The notes: generated by a model not told the origin, from the letters alone. A stretch of DNA of 64,000 bases from Liolophura sinensis (GCF_032854445.1 NC_088305.1:4505152-4569151); one strand, 5' to 3'. Counted from the stretch's first letter, positions 12,655-23,860 are shown. Numbers and translations are program-made.

Positions 12655-12990
12655 TATATGTTCATCGTGTTGATTAATTAGATCGCCAGGTATATGAATA
12701 TTTGCAATCAAAGCGACAACTTATATACTAGTGTGGTACACGATTTTAGTATTGATTTCACTCATTCGCCTAGAACATACACCTTGCGTATTTCCCATTA
12801 TCATCATTGAAAACTGCTGACTGCTTCTCTTAGCATGATTATCCGAATTTCATATTTCATTTACTTTCTTAGTTCTTTGGTACGGGTAGTTTGTATTAAA
12901 CGACGTTTTGAGAACTAGTCTTGTGATTATTGACCCAGTACGTCCATCTTGGTTGACGGCTAGTGTACTAATGTCTGTTTAAACACAGAC
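12655..12990 (+). mobile_element. PLE-like 3' end, truncated
   Basis: Shared with 7990-8265: GATTAATTAGATCGC, ATGAATATTTGCAATCAAAG, TTAGTTCTTTGG and the terminal block GTGATTATTGACCCAGTACG followed by TCCATCTTGGTTGACG. It is more diverged than the copy at 7895-8265 and has no RT coding part. Confidence 0.55.
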
Positions 12991-13042
12991 TGAACTGAAG
13001 ACATTGCGCTTTACAGAGGTATTGAGATGATGCTTTTCAATA

Positions 13043-13115
13043 TGAAGTGTGATAAAGTGATCTGACTGAAGTGTGATCAAGTGATCTGACTGAAGCGTGA
13101 TAAAGTGATCCCGAC
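13043..13115. repeat. 24-bp tandem repeat, 3 units
   Basis: The unit TGAAGTGTGATAAAGTGATC plus TGAC is repeated at 13043-13066, 13067-13090 (one A to C change) and 13091-13115 (two changes plus an extra C). Confidence 0.9.
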
Positions 13116-13362
13116 TGATGCCTGGTCGGATCACGTCACCCTAACAGTCCCACGCCAACAAGAGAGATTTTGCGAGAAGGGTTAACATGATCCCTGTCGT
13201 TAAGTGCAAACTCATAAGTTATTAAGTAACATAGGAATATAAACCAGTCGTCTTTCTCCCAAGTGTGTCTACAATTTAGTATCCGATGCGTTTATGTGTC
13301 GGTACGCCTTGCGAGATAACCAAGCTTTAAAAATAAACTCTCTTACACCTACTTGTAAAATC

Positions 13363-13388
13363 CCGTGGATCTCGCGAGATTTCCACGG
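13363..13388. promoter_or_regulatory. CTCGCGAG-centred palindrome (candidate CGCG element)
   Basis: CCGTGGATCTCGCGAGATTT followed by CCACGG forms a near-perfect inverted repeat centred on TCTCGCGAGA (13370-13379). TCTCGCGAGA is a known vertebrate promoter motif (CGCG element, bound by BANP), often at CpG-rich promoters. Whether it acts here is unknown. Flanking 13290-13610 is open in two opposing frames without recognisable domains, so no promoter target is evident. Confidence 0.3.
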
Positions 13389-13619
13389 ACATCGAACGCC
13401 ACTCTCACTACAGGTATCCTGTTTCCTACTCGCAAATTCAACCCATTCAAATACGGGCGTAACAGCACAGATAACGGGGATAGCAATATCACAGGAAGAA
13501 AAGAAAAACAAATTACCCGCTAAACAAATGAAAGGCTGTCGGCCCAGTCAAAAGAGCACATCTGTTACCCGTATCAATCAGTTACCCGTATATGCAATGC
13601 CGTTTCCAGCTTAAAGAGG

Positions 13620-16060
13620 GGTTTTTTGTCTAAATTATAAACATCAAAGACAAATCCAAAGGGACGGATCCAGATCCTCCGTCGGCTAGATCCATCCAAG
13701 AGATAATTGGAAAGTCGGATTACTAACCGTCAATTATTTGTCTTGGGCGCAATCATATGGTTATTTCCGTAGAACTACGGGCCTAGCCATTTAGTGTAAT
13801 AAATTGTCATACATAGAAACATACCAACCGGAACTGCTGGCTGAGTACACTGTATCAAGTGACGGAATCATGTGTTAGGAATGCATCCTCATGTATGTGG
13901 AATATGAGTAACGGTCTTATGGTTGCCATGAAGTCAACTTAAAGGAGAGGATTACTCTGTTGTCATATGGAATATTGATCAGAACCAGAGGGCAGTTACC
14001 AAAATACCTTTAGGTCTTTTTTCTCACATTTTCTTCGCTGAAATAAATGCTACAGTAAATGCTACAGTTGTGGAATTTAATGAGCCAAGATCGGGCCGTT
14101 TTAAAACGAATTGTTACACCCCGAACACAGGCATTTATAGGCACAATCTGCTGATTGCTTTCACTATTATGAAGGACTTGGTACTGTAAGATGGAGAATT
14201 GGCCTCAGAGAGGGAAAGTGAAAAAGCGTTCATTTCAAAAGTTCAGCACATTTCTGTAAATTATCTTGTTACGCCGTGTAATGTAATAACACACGGGTAA
14301 TGTCACACCCACCGTGTAATGTAATAATACACGAGTGATGTAACATCCACCGTGTAATGTAATAATATACACGTAATATAACATCAACCGTAGAATGTAA
14401 TGAACATTTCCGTGTTGTGTTATATCACATTGTAACGCAATAAAATTTGCTGTGTGATGAAATGAACATATGAGAAATAGCATGCGAATTTTCATATTAT
14501 GTAACTATTAGTTTTCAAACAAGTTGTGTAATAAAACAATACTCGTTATGTCGGCATTCTTTGCCAAAGTCCTTTGTAGGATGTAGTGAGTTTATGGCCA
14601 TTAATCCAGTTCTTTGCTGGTTGGACAAAGACAGCAGCAAAAAAAAAACATCAGGAATTAGATTTTATAACCTTAATGATACCCTGTTTTATTTATGCAA
14701 GTATTCAAATTCCTTCACCCGTTAGGTCACAGGTTCGAATCCTAGATTTCTTGAGTTTGTGTGTAAGTGGGAAATCATTCAATTAATCAGTTGATCAAGC
14801 AATAAATCTTCCCAATCAGTAACAAAACATGTTTATAGATATGTGTGTCGAGCGTTATTCCACTCAGTATCGGATCGAGGGCGCATCAAGCGAAATATTC
14901 ATTGATGGGGCATGCAAATGAGTTGAAAGCAAATTACAGTGAGACAGAACTGTACTAAACTACATATAGGTTCTAGGTCTGTAGCAGTCTAAATAACGCC
15001 CCATTGCCCTTTTCCGATTTAGTTCCGATTAGTTTCATTGATCATATATGAGCAAATTTGTTGTCCCAAACTACTTTTTATTATTTTTGTAAACAGTGTT
15101 CAAGAAAATTGTACGGCAAAAGATCATCTTATGTGAATTTTTCATGTTTTTCAAGTATTAGCGTGTTATTCCCACAGCCTTCATACATGATTTAATTGTG
15201 GTCATGATATTCGTCTCTTAAAAAAAGTATAACAATGAATATAACCTGAGATATATTAAGAGGGTTGACAACAAAACTAAACGGTCACAGACATTTTTTC
15301 TGACGCGGTTTGTCACTCTATTAATCACCGTTTACTCCGGAATTCTTACGATGTCGCGTCACCAATATCCCAGGTACATACGATTAAGTGGCCAAACAGG
15401 GTTCGGGTGACGTAAGCCGGAACAGACCCGCCCAAGGGTTATAAAGATATCTCACGCCTGATTGGGTAAAACTGATAGACTGTCTGAGTGCGCCTTGAAC
15501 ACTTCGGTACACCGGATTGCCTTATTGTAGATGAAGTTTATCTTCCTTTGAACACTTGCCTTGGTTCTAAGCACAAGTGTTCTTTCTTACAAACCCTGGC
15601 CCATACAATTTGCACCACAGCAGAGCAATCTCTTTGGTTGTCCATTACTGACTAAACTTCTTCAGTTCTGCGATACATGTAAGTACAACGGAGGCCTCTG
15701 TAGCCTATCTACAGGGCTCATATAGACTCCAGGTGGGCTTACCTCAGTGTAGGTGCATTCTATTTTAGAAAGATGACAAATGGTCTATCATAACGGTATG
15801 AAGTATCTTTCTCGGATCCCGGAAACACAGGGACGATCAAAGAGATGTGCTCTGATACAAGCTGAAACGCGATAGGATTTACTCCCATATAAAACAAGAT
15901 AGCTGTGAATCAGAAGCCATTTATAGTGTAATTTATCAGACACGAACAGTACGCCTGCCACAAACCGAGTGAGAATCTCCTAACGTTCTAACGGTATGTT
16001 AAAATGTTTTCACAGTATCGAGCAACCAGACAATTATGTTAAATGTCGATAAAAAGACGC
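13620..16060. other. No gene recognised; one pol III B-box-like site
   Basis: No supported gene. AGGTTCGAATCC within 14724-14742 matches a tRNA B box well, but no matching A box or cloverleaf is apparent upstream, so I read it as a SINE or tRNA-derived remnant or chance. The 38-bp array at 14274-14420 is listed separately. Confidence 0.4.
14274..14420. repeat. 38-bp tandem repeat with internal dyad, ~3.8 units
   Basis: Units begin CCGTGTAATGTAATAA at 14274, 14312 and 14350, with a diverged fourth starting CCGTAGAATG at 14388. In units 1 and 2 the start CGTGTA pairs with a downstream TACACG/CACACG, so each unit can form a short hairpin. Confidence 0.88.
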
Positions 16061-16061
16061 A

Positions 16062-16465
16062 CAGGACATTTAAAACTATACAGAAATATGCTTTCATTTA
16101 CTTTTTAGATTTTTGTCAAAATATTTAAAGGCGTTCAAACATTTGAATTCTAACGTGGGCTTTATGGACCATATTATCAAAATTTACGAACTCTGACGTC
16201 ACAGGCGTCTGACCTCGACACTGAACGTTGGAATAACTCTTTTTGTCAATGAATAAAAGGTTACTGAAATAATGTTCCCAAAAATTCCCTCCTTCTGGTG
16301 AACATCAGGAAAACATTGTGATGTGACGTCAGAGTTCCTAGATACCGTCAGTATGCTTCATAAAGCCCACCATAGTATTAAACTATTTGAATGCCTTCCA
16401 ACACTCTTCAAAAAAATCTGAATAAAGAAATGAAAATATTTTAGGCATAGTTTTCAGTTGTCTGT
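16062..16465. mobile_element. Foldback/MITE-like element with very long inverted arms
   Basis: The left half pairs with the reverse complement of the right half. Clear matched blocks are AACTCTGACGTCACA (near 16190-16203) with its inverse at about 16322-16340, GTGGGCTTTATG (near 16155) with its inverse at 16361-16372, TTCAAAC/TTGAATGCC at 16134/16388, and an outer TTTAAAACTATA/TAGTTTTCAG pair at 16069/16448. Arms of roughly 140-190 bases flank a loop of about 110 bases. No transposase is present, so it would be non-autonomous. The exact ends and any target-site duplication are not resolved. Confidence 0.75.
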
Positions 16466-17039
16466 ACGATGAATCTTACTTAATAATTTAACTTTCTTTT
16501 ACTTGAACAAAACATTGTGGCGACTGCATTTTCTCGACCTCTTGAGTGTTTTAAGTCCAATGTGTGGCGTTTCCTTTTTAAGGTTTTGATTGTTCTTGGT
16601 CATATCTTAATTCACATTCACTTTAATTCAACAGGCTATTCCTTTTACTGACACCTTCTACAGTACAGCCCGATCTTAACCATCAATCCTACGACCATTG
16701 TGGTCGGATGGTTTGTGTATCATACGCCAACAAAACGCCCATCCTGATCAAACACGTTGTCATCCTCCCCCTGCCATCGGCGTAGGGTCGGCGCACGGTC
16801 CGCAGACCGTTCATCCATGGTGGCACCATGGTCAGCTTATCATTTTTTCGACATGCATTCACTTGCTGGAGTTGGATGTAACGACATCAGATGTTCACTG
16901 TTGGCCTTGTATTATTCGCGCGACTTTCTCTATAAATTTTTAGACCTTTTTACGGATTTTGAACACGTGCACTGGTATTTTGTAACAGGTAATTATATGG
17001 GCAGTTCTAAAGTAACAGAAAAAAATTGGATTGGAACTT

Positions 17040-17765
17040 GGCTATAGTCTATTTCTTTCAGAGAGTCGTCTATATTCGGTCGTCTGTAAAATCAGTCATA
17101 CTCGCTACCAAAATTTTTCTAATTAATAATGTTTAACTCCATAACCTTAGTTTCGACGCCAAGAATCTATTGCATCGGGTGATGTCATAATTATTCATGC
17201 TGCATGCTGTGAAATGAGCGTGGTTTGTTTTGGTGCACCAACATGTGGTAAGAACAAACTATACTTAGTAACACATGTTACAGCGAATAGACTACATTGT
17301 TTTTACAACTAAATTTCCCAGCATCCACCTTTAAATCCACACTGCCGTGAGATATTCATATTCATTTATTAAGGTTATACAACACTTAAACCAGTAAACA
17401 ATTTCAAATATGGCTGAGGCAGAACAGGGTTTACAGTAACACAGATAGCAGTTTAGGAAACTGGTGTCGCCCTTCGTTTAAACATGTTGAACTCCGCCCA
17501 ATATCCAGCATGTCACTGGTTTTTTAATGATTATGACGTCACTCAAGGCAATAGGTTCTTGCCGTCGAACGGGCTTATGAACTGTAATATTATGAATTAG
17601 AAAAAGCGTTCTTCCATGCAATACTGTAAACTTCAAACATACTAATGTGTAGAGCATATGTTGTTACGTGACACTGACTAAAGGCAATTTTGGTAGCGAG
17701 TATGACTGATTTTGCTTGCAGCCGAAACTAGGCGACTATCTGAAAGAAATAGATAATAATAGATT
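17040..17765. mobile_element. Family-G foldback/MITE, complete copy
   Basis: The outer arms are CTATTTCTTTCAGAGAGTCG... at the left (17049) and ...GACTATCTGAAAGAAATAG at the right (ending 17757), with a shared GTCATACTCGCTACCAAAA stretch and its inverse. The inner arms also pair: GCCAAGAATCTATTGCATCG with the inverse of GCAATAGGTTCTTGCCG, and GTCATAATTATTCAT with ATGATTATGACGTCAC. The right arm has an extra ~85 bases. The ends look like TATA(G/A)TCTATTT, which suggests a TA target, but this is not certain. Right-hand relatives occur at 46140-46395 and 61785-62010. Confidence 0.8.
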
Positions 17766-17919
17766 TCTTTTTACCGGTTACAAAAATCTCCGGGTTTTGA
17801 TTTTTATTTTCTTGATGTATTTTCATAATTTATAGATGGGTAGGTAGAGGAATATTATCAAAATAAGTAGTACATCTTATAGTTTGGTTTCATGCAAGAA
17901 TTTGGACGCATATATATGT

Positions 17920-18060
17920 ATTCATTTATTTGATTGGTGTTTTACGTCTTACTCAAGAATATTTCACTTACACGACGGCGGCCAGTATTATGGTGGGAAG
18001 AAACTGACGGCCATCCGCAGGTTGATGCCAGACCTTCCCACTTACGGTAGACATGGGGCC
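17920..18060 (-). repeat. SINE-A copy, head missing
   Basis: An ATTTATTT tail, TGATTGGTGTTTTACGTCTT, ACTCAAGAATATTTCACTTA, ACGACGGCGGCCAG, then CCATCCGCAGGTTG and GCCAGACCTTCCCAC in the order of the full copy at 56862-57115. The tRNA-like head is absent and there is a small deletion after the GGTGGGAAGAAAC block. Confidence 0.85.
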
Positions 18061-18069
18061 TACATCGCA

Positions 18070-19970
18070 TGTCTTTACACGTATGTTACGGCTACATATG
18101 ACTGCGCTCATCTTATAATAAACACGTTTTGGTGCTTATAAAAATTAATAAACAATATGATCGGCAATTGTAAAGTTGGGAATACAATTGTATGTCTTGC
18201 ATGTGTACCGGTGTGACTTGTTACATATACATTGTCAACAGAGGTTTTCTTAAGCGTATATAAGTATGCAGGCTGAAACACATCACACAAGAAAGTCAAA
18301 TATTCCTGCATAATTTTGTATCCAACTTGAATCTGTGATAAATTTAGTGATAACCCAAAGAACTGGATTCCGTTTCCAAATTCTGAAAGACAGCCACGTT
18401 TGTACAGAGCCGCCAAGTACAGCGTGGCGACTTAAGAGAAAGCAATGTGCTGCATATACATATATTTGTCGGCACATAACTCTGTCATAAATGCCTTTAA
18501 GGAATAATTATTTAATAATTAGTGAAGTAAATTATATTAAAACAAAATATCGTATACTGGAGACGCCCATTACAAACTTTTACCCACTCTAATCAAGAGA
18601 TCGGTGTGTATAGGTGGCGGACCAAAACAGTTGGGTCTCAAAACAGTAAGCTGTTAAAACTGGAATTGTGTGCGAAATTCGTGCGCAATTAAATATGCTG
18701 TGAGCCATCACGGTGCTCATAACAGACATGAGGGTTTACAAGAAAAGGGTCCGTATTTAGCGTTAAATCATTTAATGATCATGGGCCGACGGTCCGCTGA
18801 AGGTAGGCCGAGGGTTCGCGTACAATAGCGTGAAGATCGCGTCACAGCACGCATATGAAGGTGCATGGTCGGCGTATCGCACGCTGATCATGGGCCGACC
18901 GTCAGTGTATCCTCCGGCCACGATGGGCACAGGGTTGATGGTTAGGATCCGGCTGTACTGTAGGTTGTATTTTCCTGGAAAGTCAAATCTGCAATTCATT
19001 AAGAGCGTCTACTTCGAAAATGGCCTACTCGAGCGTGACTTCAAATTTTCTTAAGGTATTTTCTTCAAATTAGATAGATACATCGTATATCCCCTTCTTG
19101 GGGCTGGCTAAAATCAACCGAAAAAGACACCGTGGTAAAACAACAGAAGTTATGAAACACGTAAAACAACTCAATACTTTGATTATCAATATATAAATTG
19201 TTAAAGGAGAAGAAAACTTAAAAGCATGACACTATGGGCTGAAAAGAGCACTTTTTTCTGTCTGGTGATACCTGCTGCATATTTTGCGATTTTTCCTCGG
19301 CATAAACGTAAAGCTTGAAAACGGCAAAGCTGGCATAAATCGCTGAGCTCATCGCGTCCTCCATCTTTAACACCCTGTAATTTATGCTGGGGGTATGTTG
19401 CCTCTCAGCCAATAAGAGTCGTTAAAACTGCCGGCTTGTTCGTGAAAACTCGGAACCTATGTCCAACATTCCGGTTTCCCCATCGTCAAGCGGAAAACAA
19501 ACTCTACTGTTCACTACCTTCTGAGAAGACCAGTTCTACTGGAAATGTACGAGCTGCTCTTCGGCGGTTTCCTACCGCAATTCTCCTCCTAACACTAGAG
19601 ACCTGGACTAGTTCTTAGGCAAAAAAGTCGCCTACAGCGGATTTTGGCGCTGATTTTATTTATAATTTATCAACTTGAGGTATATATTAGATTTTTTATG
19701 GCATGCAATTGAGAGGAAATGCATACTTTTTTCAATGGTATTTGATTGATATTAACATCTCTTCTCCTTAAGTCGGGTAAAACAGTGACATAGTTCCAAG
19801 CAAATGAAGTGTGTCCTAGTTCAACGTTTATTTGGCAAAACTCTTATTGTCTATTCCATCTATCTAAGACTGCAACTCTGAATCCAACGCCAGTGGAGTA
19901 ATTCAGTGTTCGGGGGCAAGTAGATCTAAATCAATGCCAGCCTTAGGTGAATCGATCACTGGGAACACTG
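18070..19970. other. No gene confirmed; one weak exon candidate
   Basis: A minus-strand frame at 19218-19412 reads YASFAVFKLYVYAEE, then (in a shifted frame) AAGITRQKKVLF. This faintly resembles the first helix and cytosolic loop of MAPEG-family membrane enzymes. The resemblance needs a frameshift and is too weak to annotate. A 13-base repeat GATCATGGGCCGA occurs at about 18777 and 18887. Nothing else is evident. Confidence 0.25.
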
Positions 19971-19974
19971 AGGC

Positions 19975-20515
19975 ATTCGGTTGACATTATTTCCACTGGG
20001 TAATAATAGGGATGAACGCCGACAGCTGGAGGCAATAAATTGATACAACCCAATTATCAGCAAGTAAAACAAATTGCCCTGACTTTAGCCATGCCATGTC
20101 CAGTGATTTGAATAAGCCTACCACGGACATGTTGCGGATTTACCTCAGTGCTCTCTGGTGACTATAACATGCACTTCCATGTAACATGGTTGCCGATTTA
20201 ATACTTTCAACTGTTGGCAGTAGATAGGCACACCGGATATGAGCGCATACATACATCGCTACTTAAATACCCACAGAGTTTCGTCGGTTTATATGCCTCA
20301 CAAGACCTTATCGACTTCAGACGCATTATCCCTAGCGCATAAAAATTTACCAGCTTTACTCTTTTTCTGGACGGCAATTTGTCGCTTGTTAAGAATCCAA
20401 TTAAGTCCATCTAAAAATAATGAACTTTTGATGAGAGGATTTTGGCTTTACTTCATCTGCACTGAACTCAAAAAAAAAAAAATATTCCGCCTCGTCCTCA
20501 TTCCACCAAACAACA
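19975..20515 (+). repeat. Family-D interspersed repeat copy
   Basis: This is collinear with 24265-24850 and 40365-40860. Shared blocks include GGTAATAATAGGGATGAACG, AAATTGCCCTGACTTTAGCC, TTTACC...CTCTGG, TTTCTGGACGGCAATTTGTC and GATGAGAG. No frame is conserved. The orientation label is relative only. Confidence 0.75.
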
Positions 20516-20537
20516 AATTTGTACAGTTATTTAGAAG

Positions 20538-20540
<3 letters not shown>

Positions 20541-20621
<81 letters not shown>
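20541..20621. repeat. (TA)n microsatellite
   Basis: An uninterrupted run of about 40 TA dinucleotides directly follows the family-D copy. Confidence 0.98.
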
Positions 20622-20626
<5 letters not shown>

Positions 20627-21329
20627 TAAATTCTTTAGAGGATTTTATACCATGATTTTACTCAAGTGTACAACGTTTAAAGGCTAAAGCTTATTTGATA
20701 CGACATACAATTGTATATTTTTTAAACAACTGAACACAAACATCTCTCTGGTTTCATCTACATGTTTTTCTATATTCCTGAGTGTTTCACGCAACGCCTC
20801 TTACGCCAGCTTACTATTATGTAGGTCACGCTCAACCATTCGTGCCTTACTGCTGTTATTTACCATGCTTTGTTTTCGTTCTAAAGACCTGCGTGCCTTT
20901 TAAACCTACACAGCTATATGTATATTAATCCATTTAATCTTCACTGTATGCATTTCCTAATGATGACACAGACATAATGGGCGAAATACAGATTGGCAAC
21001 ATGACTTACTTCTACTTCACGCAAAGCTGATCTGTGGAATAAGTGGTTTGTAGCATTAATGTTGCAACCTTTAATTTTGGTCTGTTTTATAATAGAGAAA
21101 TTTATTGCTGCACTATGGCTTAAACAGATGTGACACAATAGTAGATTCCTTCCTATCTGTAATCCATACCTCACCCCCCTATTTTCAGTGCAGGGAAACT
21201 TCTAGCAGCATGGCGGTAGTCAAAGTTCTGTTCTGATGTTCTCGAGAATGTTCTTTTGCATGCCTTGGTCGATGACGCTCAGGGATTATGGGCACTTTAG
21301 TTTGAAGTTTTCATGACACGAGAAGCTCA

Positions 21330-21550
21330 GCCGGAATGTAGCCATTTTATAAAGGCGTTGCTTTGTAGCTTAAGAGCGCAATGTAAGAGTCTGGTGCACC
21401 GTTCAAGAGTTCCTCAACAGTTCTTACAGTACATTCTGCCTCACCCTGATGGATGTTTGGGAAAAGTGAACGAAAGTGAATCGTAAACATTGCTGATCTT
21501 TCGGAATTAATCTTCTGTTTACTGTGACCCATTTTCTTGTCGACCAACAT
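21330..21550 (-). pseudogene. Ty3/gypsy integrase C-terminal fragment
   Basis: The minus-strand frame reads GEAECTVRTVEELLNGAPDS followed by YIALLSYKATPL. This matches the integrase region after the catalytic glutamate, where Ty3/gypsy proteins have GEAERxVQTxKxLL and a YRSTPL-like motif. The catalytic D,D part is not visible upstream, where the sequence is littered with stops. It is downstream (in element sense) of the RNase H remnant, as in ordinary Ty3/gypsy. Non-functional. Confidence 0.7.
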
Positions 21551-21929
21551 CAGGAATGCCCTGCCAAAAGAAGACTGGCTTCATGTGACGAATAATTTGT
21601 GGTGCAGAAATTAAGAAGTGCAATCTCAACGTACCGAGAACAGCAGGTCACAACAGGTAGATATACCTCGTGTTCATGCTCGTACAGATCAGTTGCAACT
21701 ACCTTTCACGGTCATTGTGAGAATTGTGAGGGAATTAGATGTTCTAGGTGACTGGCCCTCTTCTAAATACAACAATGACAGTTGGTTGCTAGCTCAGATA
21801 TTTCAGTGATTAGTCCAAGTTCCCCACATATAGTTTTTTGGTTACTTCACGGAATTTAGTAATGGTTGTAGAAGTAGATTGGCATGTGCTATGACTTCCT
21901 CTTCAAACTGAAGATCACACTGCTCTGGT

Positions 21930-22455
21930 GTAGCCCTTGGACATCGCGACAGCGTATCAGTTTGTGAGTCCTTGACATGGACATGGATAAGAAAAAATCA
22001 GAAGCGCATCAGGTGCATACGTAAAAGATGATACCATGCCTTTGATCCGAAAATTGCAACGAAAGGTTTGTGATTCGTCTCGATGGCGAAGTGTTTCCCA
22101 GTTATGTAAACTGAGAACTTGTCACATGCCCAGGTTGCGGCTAGAGCCTGGTTTTCAATTTAATCATAGCGGTCTTACTATCAGAATGTGATCTTGATGC
22201 ATATGCGACTGTACGCCACCAGGTGGGATGTTCATAACACAGCACAGCTCCTAATCCAAAGGATAAAGCGTCAGCTCTGACATCGGTCTCGAGAGTTAAA
22301 TTGTAGTGAACTAAGACTGCTGAAGGGATGTACTGCGGGATGTCTTGACTTTCTGGAGAGCAGAGCGCTAATCTTTTCCCCAAAGCTAAATGTTTTAGCA
22401 CCTAACAAGAGTGGTTTCTTGATGGTGGCAAGGTTTGGTGTGAACTTGGCCACTT
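21930..22455 (-). pseudogene. Ty3/gypsy RT thumb / RNase H fragment
   Basis: The minus-strand frames give AKFTPNLATI (the connection segment at the end of RT), then ETDVRADALSFGLGAVLCYE and TVAYASRSHSDS, the RNase H-like segment in which D-ASxxGLGAVL and the YASRSL-type motif are characteristic. It continues as ALAATWACDKFSVYITGKHF and later DTLSR, equivalent to the terminal ADALSR motif. Frameshifts near 22400 and several stops interrupt it. The RT catalytic YxDD region is absent, probably lost in a deletion just upstream of 22455. Confidence 0.8.
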
Positions 22456-22579
22456 GTTTTTGATTACATCGGCCTGCTCTGCTTTAGAGCACAATATTTT
22501 CTAAAATGTTGGTTCCTTATCATGGAAGTGTATGTAGGCGTCGGTGTGTTTTGACTGAAATGTTCCTGATACAAATGAT

Positions 22580-22835
22580 GCGCAATCACTGACACATCCG
22601 CACGACTATCGTCTCAAACTGTGACAGGTTGATTGTCAGTGGAAAGTTGTTAGCCATGTCTGAGTATTGTTAACAACACTGACGTCTTGTCCACAATAGC
22701 TTACATGCACAAGGCCTAACTAGGTATCAGTTAACCCCTGTTACTCCACATAATTAAGTCTTGAATGTCTCTGTTTTAACAGGCAAACAGAAGAGTAATG
22801 TCCCCTTTTTACCGCAGTGACGGCAAACTTCATGG
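22580..22835 (-). pseudogene. Zinc-knuckle and protease remnant of the same gypsy element
   Basis: Across two frames the minus strand encodes CRHCGKKG then HYSSVC, a CCHC zinc knuckle (CX2CX4HX4C) split by a one-base frameshift. About 200 bases further on, DDSRADVSVI resembles the aspartic-protease DTGADVSVI active-site segment, with the catalytic triad corrupted. The order gag, knuckle, PR fits Ty3/gypsy. Confidence 0.55.
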
Positions 22836-23060
22836 TGTGTTGGGCACATTTTACGCTTATGCTATTAAAAATAGAAAGAATCGTGTGGATTGTCTTTTTG
22901 AGACTGTTGTGTTGTTTCATATTTCAAATTGATTTCAAATGCTCTGCAAATGCCAACCGCTTTCTGCAACTCTCGCAGAAACTTTTTTTTTACGGCGGTC
23001 GCAGCGGATTTCGAATTTGGGTGGTATATTGTCAGAATTTTCATTATTTTCCCTGTCAAC

Positions 23061-23312
23061 TCATGTGAGGCTTGTGTAGTTTTCCGAGGATTCTGATCCT
23101 ATGACGTGAAGTAGTACGTTGGCTTTGAGGCATTCAGGCTTATTATCAATGCCATTAGCGTCCACGAAGATTTGAAAACGTTGCTTGAAAGTACAGACAT
23201 TTTTAGCCAAAATGCCAGTTAAGAAAAGCGGTTGAGGTGGAGGAAGTGGATACGCCATTAATACGACATTACGACGCAATAATGACTTACAGTCTGTAAT
23301 GACAGCATTCAT
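23061..23312 (-). pseudogene. Ty3/gypsy gag N-terminal fragment
   Basis: An 83-codon frame starts with an ATG. The part FKQRFQIFVDANGIDNKPE and LKANVLLHVIGSES resembles gag of Ty3/gypsy elements, where a W-x(n)-F(K/R)-Q-x-(F/W) segment is followed by KxxxLLHxxG. The frame ends at a stop soon after ENYTSLT, so the rest of the capsid is frameshifted or lost. Confidence 0.6.
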
Positions 23313-23684
23313 TCAGTGTACATCTTTGTTGTTTTTGTTTCACAACTCACAGCTCTAGACAGCCAATTGCAAAGCGCGTATGCGATGTATTTACAGCCTA
23401 ATACTTAATAAACATAGATTCTATGATGACACTATGTTATGTGGCCTGAGCACACCAAAAAACATAATAGACATACGCGGGGAAGGAATGTTCAGTACTG
23501 TTTTTAGGCTTCCAGACTAGTACATGTTTCCAAGAGTTACTCCCCTTGATCCAATACTCAATGCATACATGTGCATATATACATTTACAGTGATAGCTAA
23601 ACCACGAAACCTATGAATTTGAGGAACATCTTGCATTAGAACACATTTTTAAACTGTTCATTGTACCGCTTTAGCACAAGTTTT

Positions 23685-23860
23685 CCTGCCCAGAACCGAT
23701 AATTTTGCTATCTCCTATGTAGAGAGAGACAGATTTCAGTCAAAAAGCATTTTCAAACTTTCAGCGTGGGCAGCACGCATACTAGTGTGATGGAAAATCA
23801 TTCTGAAAAGGGAATACAAAATCGAATGGTATATTTAATATCTAAAAAAGTGAAACATAA
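23685..23860. repeat. Family-H repeat fragment
   Basis: CCAGAACCGATA, ATCTCCTATGTAGAGAG, AAAAAGCATTTTCAAA and GTGTGATGGAAAATC occur in the same order at 42340-42470. A diverged, noncoding interspersed repeat. Confidence 0.55.

Larger units (their letters stand above)
21200..23330 (-). mobile_element. Ty3/gypsy retrotransposon remnant, conventional order
   Basis: On the minus strand the order is gag (23312-23061), zinc knuckle (~22830-22780), protease trace (~22590), end of RT plus RNase H (22455-21930), then the integrase C-terminal part (21480-21330). RNase H before integrase is the usual Ty3/gypsy order and contrasts with the two elements at 26.8-36.8 kb. The RT palm (YxDD) is deleted. No LTRs are recognised. 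Stops and frameshifts throughout mean it cannot encode a working pol. Confidence 0.8.

Noticed and set aside
14274-14420. CRISPR-like array
   Set aside because: Units abut without unique spacers and the sequence is eukaryotic. It is a simple tandem repeat.
14724-14742. Possible tRNA gene (GGTTCGAATCC)
   Set aside because: B-box match only. No acceptor stem, A box or anticodon arm can be placed upstream.
19218-19412. MAPEG-like first exon
   Set aside because: Resemblance depends on switching frames and is short. Not enough to annotate.
20239-20655. 138-codon frame ending in an alternating Ile-Tyr run
   Set aside because: The run is the (TA)n microsatellite, and the rest lies in the family-D repeat.
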